From Pseudomonas sp. BN411 (GTDB lineage: Bacteria > Pseudomonadota > Gammaproteobacteria > Pseudomonadales > Pseudomonadaceae): a stretch of DNA of 64,000 nt. The stretch lies in the NCBI RefSeq assembly GCF_029871235.1, contig NZ_SSOM01000074.1:142161-206160 (forward strand). The letters are read 5' to 3'. Shown here piece after piece: positions 58,350-64,000 of the stretch. The position numbers were made by a program, and so were the translations under genes. The notes under the pieces were generated by a model, which did no database searches, had not been told where the DNA came from, and saw only the letters and a program-made list of their open reading frames with translations. The stretch's first letter is position 1; every line of letters starts with the position of its first letter.

Positions 58350-58595
58350 TCAGCGCGGCACCAACGCCGGCAGCAGCGTGCGCGAAATGGCTTCGCGCAC
58401 GTTCGGCAGCAGCGTCGCGCTGCCACCCAGCAACTCTTCCACCAGGCGGCGCAGCGCCAGTGCGCGCTCCGGGCTGAGACCGCTCACGGCCTGTTCGCAG
58501 GCCTGCTCGGCGGTAACCCCCGGCGGGATGCTGATACCCAGCGCCACCAGGCGCTCACGAAAGTCTTCCTGGTCGATCAGATCGGCATGCATCAT
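58350..58595 (-). CDS. Conserved small hypothetical protein of the dgc-etf operon
   Basis: This 81-residue acidic helical protein (ADLIDQEDFRERLVALGIS, AEQACEQAVSGLSPERALALRRLVEELLGG) is not a recognised family. GGAGG lies about nine bases before the ATG at 58595. It is the last gene of the operon, 32 bp after the ETF beta gene. A small cytoplasmic partner of the ETF or dehydrogenase is possible but unproved. Confidence 0.7.
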   Translation of the reverse strand: MMHADLIDQEDFRERLVALGISIPPGVTAEQACEQAVSGLSPERALALRRLVEELLGGSATLLPNVREAISRTLLPALVPR

Positions 58596-58627
58596 CGCGC
58601 TATTCCTCCGCATCGGGTGCCGCGCGA

Positions 58628-59407
58628 TCAGCGCAGCACACCCTCTTCCAGCAACAGTTTGAAGATAGCTTCGGCGCCCGCCTGAGGCGAGACGTCCTTG
58701 AGTACCTGGCCGCCACCGCCGGATGCCTTGGCGGTCGCCGCCTTCATCCGTTCGGCGCCGGTCTTGGCCTTGATCACCTTGAGCCGCTTGGGCCGTGGGC
58801 GAGCCGGTTGCAACTGGGCCTCGGCGAACAATACATCCTCCACCAGCTCCACGTCTTCGGCTTCGATGTGGCCGCGGCGGGCCGGGCCGAAAGCACTCTG
58901 GCGGGCGGTGGGAGCGGCGTTGTCGACGCAGGCGACGAAGGGCAGGCGCACCTTCAGCCGGCGGCGTTGGCCGCGTGGCAGGGCCTGCAGGACCTGGGCC
59001 ACGCCGTTGTCCACTTTTTCCACCTCGGCCAGGCCCACCACCAGCGGCCAGCCCAGGCGTTCGGCCAGCAGGTAGGGCAGCATGCCCGAACCTTCGCCGG
59101 TTTCCGCCTGGCTGCCGGTGAGCACCAGCTGGGCGCCGCTTTCGCGGAGGAAGTCGCCCAGCGGGGGCAGGGCGTCGTCTTGTGTGCCCTGCTCTAGGAC
59201 GATCAGTTCGTCCAGGCCCATGCCCAGGTAGGCGCGCAGGGCTTCTTCCCGGGGATTGCCGGCATGCACCACGCGCAAGCGCGGGCCGGCCAGGCGCAGG
59301 CCGAGCTCGACGGCGCGGGCATCCTGGTCGGCGCGGCGTGCGCGGCCCGAGGTGGGGTGCGCGCCGATGGAAATCAGGCTGACGATCTTCAGTGCGTCAT
59401 GCGGCAT
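58628..59407 (-). CDS. Electron transfer flavoprotein beta-subunit-like protein
   Basis: This 259-residue ETF beta homologue (LKIVSLISIGAHPTSGRARRADQDARAVELGLRL, GMGLDELIVLEQG, GSGMLPYLLAERLGWPLV) accepts electrons with the alpha subunit. Divergent from housekeeping ETF, it belongs with DgcA/DgcB. Its start overlaps the alpha gene stop by 11 bp, indicating coupling. Confidence 0.88.
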   Translation of the reverse strand: MPHDALKIVSLISIGAHPTSGRARRADQDARAVELGLRLAGPRLRVVHAGNPREEALRAYLGMGLDELIVLEQGTQDDALPPLGDFLRESGAQLVLTGSQAETGEGSGMLPYLLAERLGWPLVVGLAEVEKVDNGVAQVLQALPRGQRRRLKVRLPFVACVDNAAPTARQSAFGPARRGHIEAEDVELVEDVLFAEAQLQPARPRPKRLKVIKAKTGAERMKAATAKASGGGGQVLKDVSPQAGAEAIFKLLLEEGVLR

Positions 59408-60629
59408 CGCGTGCCCCTCCCTGACGGTATTCGGTGGCCAGCTGGATCAACGCCGCGAGAATGGCGCCGGAGTCGCCGATCACCGAGAGATCGGCGCGTT
59501 TGATCATGTCGCAGCCCGGGTCCATGTTCACCGCCACCACCTTGTCGCAGGCGCCGATGCCCTGCAGGTGCTGGATGGCGCCGGAGATGCCCACCGCGAG
59601 GTAGACGCGCGCGGTGACCCAGGTACCCGTCGCACCCACCTGGCGGTTACGCGGCATGAAGCCGTCGTCCACCGCCACGCGGGAAGCGCCTTCGGTGGCG
59701 CCGAGGGCGCCGGCCGCTTCGTGGAACAGTGCCCAGTCCTTCACCCCGTTGCCGCCGGAAAGGATGAACTCCGCCTCGGCCATTGGGATCTGCGCCGGGT
59801 CCACGGCCACCGGGCCGAGGTCCTCGATGCGCGGCAGGCTGTGGGCGATGTTTGCCGACAGATCCAGCTGACGGGCCTCGTGACGGGTTTCGCTGACCGG
59901 TTCGGCGCATTCGGCGGCGGCCAGGATCAGGCGCGGCACTTGGCGCACCAGGTCCTCGCGGCCTGCACCGGCGCGGCCAGTGGCTTGTTCGTTGGCGACC
60001 TGCCAGACGCGCGTGGCCGGGCGTTCGCCCAGCTTCGCGGACAGGCGGCGGCCCAGTTCGCCACCACCGGTGCGGCTGTCGGGCAGCAGCCAGTGGCGGG
60101 GCGCCAGCTGGCTTTCCACAGCGCTCAGGGCCAGTACACGGGCTTCCGGCGAGTAGCCGTCGAACTCGTCACCCGCGATACGCAGGATGCGGTCCACGCC
60201 CGCGGTATCGAAGGCGGATTCCTTGTCTTCGCCGAAGAGCACGGCGACCACCGCGCCTTCGCTGCCGGCCAACTTGTTGGCCAGGCCCAGGAGGTCCTTG
60301 TCGTGGCTGGAGAGACGGCCACCGACCATGTCCGGCACCACGCAGATGTGGAAGGCCGGTTGTTCGATCACGTGCAACGGCAGCTGCACCACTTCGCTGG
60401 CCGCGCTGCGCTTGCCGGCGGTGCCCTGCTGGGCGCCGCTGCGGTCGATACGCTTGACGCCGTTGGGGCCGATGAAGCCCGCTGCCGCGGCGTGGGGATT
60501 CTTGCGGATCAGGCCGTTGGGGCCCATCCAGCTCGTCTGCCCCTGGGTCTGCATGGCGGCATGCAGCGGGTGCAGGCGGTTGCGGGCGATCCACTCGGCG
60601 CGCGGGTCGCGGCGGATGATGTCGCTCAT
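59397..60629 (-). CDS. Electron transfer flavoprotein alpha-subunit-like protein
   Basis: This 410-residue ETF alpha homologue has the FAD domain at its C terminus (ILSGGNGVKDWALFHEAAGALGATEGASRVAVDDGFMPRNRQVGATGTWV, then SGAIQHLQGIGACDKVVAVNMDPGCDMIKRADLSVIGD). It carries an N-terminal extension of about 85 residues (SDIIRRDPRAEWIARNRLHP...FIGPNGVKRID) absent from ordinary ETF alpha. It is expected to carry electrons from dimethylglycine oxidation to ETF-QO. GGAGG precedes the ATG at 60629. Confidence 0.9.
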   Translation of the reverse strand: MSDIIRRDPRAEWIARNRLHPLHAAMQTQGQTSWMGPNGLIRKNPHAAAAGFIGPNGVKRIDRSGAQQGTAGKRSAASEVVQLPLHVIEQPAFHICVVPDMVGGRLSSHDKDLLGLANKLAGSEGAVVAVLFGEDKESAFDTAGVDRILRIAGDEFDGYSPEARVLALSAVESQLAPRHWLLPDSRTGGGELGRRLSAKLGERPATRVWQVANEQATGRAGAGREDLVRQVPRLILAAAECAEPVSETRHEARQLDLSANIAHSLPRIEDLGPVAVDPAQIPMAEAEFILSGGNGVKDWALFHEAAGALGATEGASRVAVDDGFMPRNRQVGATGTWVTARVYLAVGISGAIQHLQGIGACDKVVAVNMDPGCDMIKRADLSVIGDSGAILAALIQLATEYRQGGARDAA

Positions 60630-60653
60630 GGGCGGGCCTCCAGCGTGCTTTTC

Positions 60654-60724
60654 GTAGGAGCGAGCTTGCTCGCGAAGGGGATGACGTCGGTGCGGTGCCG
60701 GTTCGCGAGCAAGCTCGCTCCTAC
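60654..60724. repeat. REP palindrome between dgcB and etf alpha
   Basis: GTAGGAGCGAGCTTGCTCGC and GCGAGCAAGCTCGCTCCTAC, perfect inverted arms around a 31-bp loop, fill the 121-bp intercistronic gap. Same family as 16527 and 23211. Confidence 0.92.
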
Positions 60725-60750
60725 ACCTGCTACCGGGGCTGGGATATGCA

Positions 60751-62709
60751 TCACGCCACCTCCACGGCAGCTTTAGCCGCCGACGGCTTTTTTACTTCCG
60801 CCGGCACCTCGATCAGCACATCCGCCACCAGTTCGGCGATGTCCTTGATCTCCGGGCGCGGGGCGACCACGCCTTCGAGCATTGCGGTGCACTGCGGGCA
60901 GCCCACGGCTACCAGTTCTGCGCCGGTTTCCTTGATGTCCACCATGCGCATGTCCGGGATCCGCTGCTTGCCGGGGATGTCGGTGATCGGTGCGCCACCG
61001 CCACCGCCGCAGCAACGGGAACGGAAGCCGGAGCGTTCCATTTCCTTGACCTCGATGCCGATGGCCTTGAGCACGGCGCGCGGGGCTTCGTACTCGCCGT
61101 TGTAGCGGCCCAGGTAGCACGGGTCGTGGTAGGTCACGCTGCCGCCCTTGTGCTGGCCGAGGCTGAGGCTGCCGCGCTGCATCAGTTCGTTGATGTAGGT
61201 GCTGTGGTGCAGGACTTCGTAATGGCCGCCCAATGCGCCGTACTCGTTCTTCAGCACGTGGAAGCTGTGCGGGTCGCAGCTGACGATGCGCTTGAACTTG
61301 TACTGGTTCAGCGTGGCGATGTTGCGTTTGGCCAGGTTCTGGAAGGTGGCTTCGTCACCCAGGCGGCGGGCTACGTCGCCGCTGTCGCGTTCTTCCAGGC
61401 CGAGTACGGCGAAGTCGACGTTGGCAGCTTTCAGGACTTTGACGAAGGCGCGCAGCGTGCGCTGGTTGCGCATGTCGAAGGCACCGTCGCCGACCCAGAA
61501 CAGCACCTCGGCCTGCTTCTTCTCGCTCATCAGCGGCAGGTTCAGGTCCGCAGCCCAGTTCAGGCGGCCGCCGGGGGCGAAGCCGCCGGGGTTGTCGGTG
61601 GCGATCAGGTTTTCCAGCACCTCGGCACCCTTGTTCGGGGTGGAGCCCTTTTCCAGGGTCAGGTGGCGGCGCATGTCGACGATGGCGTCGACGTGCTCGA
61701 TCATCATCGGGCATTCCTCGACGCAGGCACGGCAGGTGGTGCAGGACCACAGGGTGTCCGCTTCCACCAGGCCCTTGCCGCCCTGGACCACGATCGGCTG
61801 GTGCGGGCCGCCAGCGTGCTCGCCCAGCGGGATGCCCGGGTAGGGGCTGCCGGCGAACTTGGCGTCGTCACCACCGGCCAGGCCGATGACCATGTCCTGG
61901 ATCAGCTTCTTCGGGTTCAGCGGCTGGCCGGCAGCGAAGGCGGGGCACACGGCCTCGCACTTGCCGCACTGCACGCAGGCGTCGAAGCCGAGCAGCTGGT
62001 TCCAGGTGAAATCAGTGGGTTTTTCCACGCCCAGCGGCGCGTTGGGGTCTTCCAGGTCCAGCGCCTTGAGGCCGGTGGAGCGGCCGCCGCCGAAGCGCTC
62101 GGCGCGGCGGTGCCAGGCCAGGTGCAGGGCACCGGCGAAGGCGTGCTTCATCGGGCCGCCCCAGGTCATGCCGAGGAACAGCTCGGACACGCCCCAGGCC
62201 ACGCCAATGGTGAGGATGCCGGCGAGGAACCAACCGCCGAAGCCTTCCGGGAGGATGCCGGCCGCCGGCAGGGTGGCGATGAAGAAGCTCGCCGCGAACA
62301 TCAGCAGGCTCTTCGGCAGACGCATCCACGGGCCCTTGGACAGACGGGACGGCGGATCGAGACGGCGTTTGGCGACGAAGAGTGCGCCAACGAACATCAG
62401 CACGGTGGCGGCCAGCAGGGCGAAGCCGAGGATCCGGCTCTGCAGGCCAAAGCCATGCACCGCGATCGCCAGCACGGCCGACAGCACGAAACCACCGGCG
62501 GTGGCCACGTGGGTCTTGGACATGTACTTGTCGCGCTCGACCACATGGTGCAGGTCCACCAGGTAGCGGCGCGGCATCTTCATCAGGCCACCGATCCAGT
62601 CGACCTTGGAGGGTCGGCCCCGGCGCCACATGAAGAAGCGCTTCGCGGCGCCCAGCACGGCAAGGCCGAGGGCGGCGAAGAGCAGGATGGGAAGAAGGGT
62701 GTTCAGCAT
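60751..62709 (-). CDS. dgcB: Dimethylglycine catabolism iron-sulfur/membrane protein DgcB
   Basis: DgcB (652 residues) has N-terminal membrane helices (LLPILLFAALGLAVLGAA and several to about residue 180), two ferredoxin-type clusters (CVQCGKCEAVCP, CTTCRACVEECP) and CCG heterodisulfide-reductase-like motifs (HDPCYLGRYNGEY...FRSRCCGGGGG; GCPQCTAML). With DgcA it demethylates dimethylglycine to sarcosine and passes electrons on to the ETF. It follows dgcA by a 167-bp repeat-filled gap. AAGGAGA precedes the ATG at 62709. Confidence 0.95.
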   Translation of the reverse strand: MLNTLLPILLFAALGLAVLGAAKRFFMWRRGRPSKVDWIGGLMKMPRRYLVDLHHVVERDKYMSKTHVATAGGFVLSAVLAIAVHGFGLQSRILGFALLAATVLMFVGALFVAKRRLDPPSRLSKGPWMRLPKSLLMFAASFFIATLPAAGILPEGFGGWFLAGILTIGVAWGVSELFLGMTWGGPMKHAFAGALHLAWHRRAERFGGGRSTGLKALDLEDPNAPLGVEKPTDFTWNQLLGFDACVQCGKCEAVCPAFAAGQPLNPKKLIQDMVIGLAGGDDAKFAGSPYPGIPLGEHAGGPHQPIVVQGGKGLVEADTLWSCTTCRACVEECPMMIEHVDAIVDMRRHLTLEKGSTPNKGAEVLENLIATDNPGGFAPGGRLNWAADLNLPLMSEKKQAEVLFWVGDGAFDMRNQRTLRAFVKVLKAANVDFAVLGLEERDSGDVARRLGDEATFQNLAKRNIATLNQYKFKRIVSCDPHSFHVLKNEYGALGGHYEVLHHSTYINELMQRGSLSLGQHKGGSVTYHDPCYLGRYNGEYEAPRAVLKAIGIEVKEMERSGFRSRCCGGGGGAPITDIPGKQRIPDMRMVDIKETGAELVAVGCPQCTAMLEGVVAPRPEIKDIAELVADVLIEVPAEVKKPSAAKAAVEVA

Positions 62710-62755
62710 TCTAGTTGGTCTCCTTGCAGGGACCGAAAGGGGTGCTCCGAACCAG

Positions 62756-62862
62756 TCCCCTCTCCCTGAGGGAGAGGGTTAGGGAGAGGGGGATGCCGAA
62801 AACGCAGGGGTTGCCGGCTTGCCCTCTCCCCCCGCCCTCTCCCGCAAGCGGGAGAGGGGGCC
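62756..62862. repeat. CCCTCTCCC-type repeats between dgcA and dgcB
   Basis: CTCTCCCTGAGGGAGAG at 62761-62777 and CCCTCTCCCGCAAGCGGGAG near 62836-62855 are hairpins with further GGGAGAGGG and CCCTCTCCCC stretches between them. Same family as 27852-28008. They fill the gap between dgcA and dgcB. Confidence 0.8.
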
Positions 62863-62876
62863 GTCCGTGTGGGCGC

Positions 62877-64000
62877 TTAGAAGTCCTTGCACAGACGCAG
62901 GGCGTCGTAGATCGCCGCGTGGGTGTTGCGCTGGGCCACGCAGTCGCCGATGCGGAACAGCAGGTAACCGCTGCCGGTTTCGCTGAGGCAAGGTTGCGGC
63001 TTGATGGCGAACAGCGCCTCGACGTCGATCTGGCCCTTGTTGCGCGAACCGTCCTTGAGCGCGTAGTACAGGCCCTCGTCCGGGCGCACGCCGTTCTCGA
63101 TGACGATCTGGTCCACCACACGCTCCTCGCGGGCGCCGGTGTACTCGTTCTCCAGCACCGCCACCACCTTGTCACCCTCGCGGTAGACCTTTTCCAGCAT
63201 CAGGTCGCCGGTCATGATCACTTCTTTCGGGTACATGCTGCGGTAGTAGGTCGGGAAGGTGGTGCCGCCCATGGCGATGCCCGGCTTGATGTCGTCGGTG
63301 ACGATTTCAACCTGGGCGCCCTTGTCGGCCAGGAAGTCCGCCGCCGACATGCCGCCGAATTCGCAGATGGTGTCGTAGACCAGCACGTTCTTGCCCGGCG
63401 CCACGGTGCCGTCGAGCACATCCCAGCTGCTCACTACCAGGCCTTCAGCCGCGCCCCAGTGCTCGTTCTGCTCCAGGAACGGATGACCGCCGTTGGCCAG
63501 GACGACGATGTCCGGCTTGAGGTCGAGGATGGCTTCCGGGTTGGCCGCGGTACCCAGGCGCAGGTCGACGCCCAGGCGAGCGATCTCCAGCTGGTACCAG
63601 CGGGTGATACCGGCGATCTGGTCACGCTGCGGTGCCTTGGCGGCGATGGTGATCTGGCCGCCGAGCTGGTCCTTCTTCTCGAACAGGGTCACGTCGTGGC
63701 CGCGTTCGGCCGCTACGCGGGCCGCTTCCATGCCTGCCGGGCCACCGCCGACGATCACTACCTTGCGCTTCACGCCGGTAGTCTTCTCGATGATGTGCGG
63801 CACGCCCATGTATTCACGGGAGGTGGCGGCGTTCTGGATGCAGAGTACGTCCAGGCCCTGGTACTGGCGGTCGATGCAGTAGTTGGCGCCGACGCACTGC
63901 TTGATCTGGTCCACCTGGCCCATCTTGATCTTGGCGATCAGGTGCGGGTCGGCGATGTGGGCGCGGGTCATGCCCACCATGTCCACGTAACCGCCTTCCA
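62877..64000 (-). CDS. dgcA: Dimethylglycine catabolism oxidoreductase DgcA, C-terminal part
   Basis: The visible 374 residues are the C-terminal part of an Old Yellow Enzyme/2,4-dienoyl-CoA reductase-like flavoprotein: the end of the TIM barrel (MVGMTRAHIADPHLIAKIKMG), the cluster-binding cysteines (CVGANYC, then VLCIQNAAT), and the FAD/NADH domain (VVIVGGGPAGMEAARVAAERGHDVTLFEKKDQLGGQ). It starts outside the window. Matches DgcA, which works with DgcB on dimethylglycine. The open frame is intact to the window edge. Confidence 0.93.
   Translation of the reverse strand, partial: EGGYVDMVGMTRAHIADPHLIAKIKMGQVDQIKQCVGANYCIDRQYQGLDVLCIQNAATSREYMGVPHIIEKTTGVKRKVVIVGGGPAGMEAARVAAERGHDVTLFEKKDQLGGQITIAAKAPQRDQIAGITRWYQLEIARLGVDLRLGTAANPEAILDLKPDIVVLANGGHPFLEQNEHWGAAEGLVVSSWDVLDGTVAPGKNVLVYDTICEFGGMSAADFLADKGAQVEIVTDDIKPGIAMGGTTFPTYYRSMYPKEVIMTGDLMLEKVYREGDKVVAVLENEYTGAREERVVDQIVIENGVRPDEGLYYALKDGSRNKGQIDVEALFAIKPQPCLSETGSGYLLFRIGDCVAQRNTHAAIYDALRLCKDF

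Noticed and set aside
61126-62769. 547-codon plus-strand frame opposite dgcB
   Set aside because: Antisense to a gene with complete iron-sulfur motifs; composition typical of a shadow.

Overview
The window is GC-rich chromosomal DNA from a Pseudomonas (gammaproteobacterium). The gene set and local order match known Pseudomonas blocks: rsmE-bioA-amine oxidase-cytochrome b561-yceI-rhlE, ahcY-metF behind an S-adenosylhomocysteine (SAH) riboswitch, metK-ArsR/methyltransferase-tktA-epd-pgk-fba, and the betIBA/betT/cbc/sdaB/gbdR/dgc quaternary-amine locus. Many Pseudomonas-type palindromic repeats (REP/REPIN) and a REP-associated tyrosine transposase (RAYT) agree. No tRNA, rRNA, CRISPR array, prophage or plasmid function was recognised. 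Species cannot be fixed by eye.

1-8.7 kb: tandem palindromic repeats, 16S rRNA methyltransferase RsmE, biotin enzyme BioA, an exported FAD amine oxidase, a cytochrome b561-YceI operon, the RNA helicase RhlE with a very long Gln/Gly/Arg tail, and an orphan periplasmic binding protein. 8.8-18.9 kb: the methyl cycle, with metF and ahcY under an SAH riboswitch and metK behind an ArsR-methyltransferase regulator with a perfect palindromic operator. A thioesterase, a PilJ-type chemoreceptor, a DUF1090 protein, a cytochrome c'-like lipoprotein and DNA ligase LigB lie between them. 19-27.9 kb: a LysR regulator divergent from a TDT-family transporter, then tktA, epd, pgk, two lipoproteins (one an MliC-type lysozyme inhibitor), fba and another lipoprotein.

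28-42.6 kb: a more accessory stretch with a PL7 alginate lyase, a 0.5 kb gene-poor gap, a metalloprotease-like protein, three orphan binding proteins, an HDOD protein, a DUF1127 protein, a MocR regulator with repeated operator half-sites, the RAYT gene bracketed by two REPINs, YccS, DbpA, a drug-efflux MFS protein and an orphan TorT homologue.

42.6-64 kb: choline and glycine betaine uptake and catabolism. BetT and the Cbc ABC transporter (one ATPase/permease core, three clustered binding proteins) import substrate. BetA and BetB oxidise choline to glycine betaine. DgcA/DgcB with a dedicated ETF pair demethylate dimethylglycine, and SdaB deaminates the serine that results. Two BetI paralogues flank betT, and GbdR is the activator. 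The same 13-bp BetI-type core occurs at the betI/betT promoter and upstream of gbdR. Seven REPINs occur, all between 34 and 58 kb; one forms the 3' end of the second betI gene.

The likeliest new biology is in regulation and repeat biology: paired SAH-sensing devices, BetI duplication with a possible BetI-gbdR link, REPIN-derived coding sequence, and repeat hairpins in the gaps of the dgc-etf operon. I did not find a wholly unknown multi-gene system.
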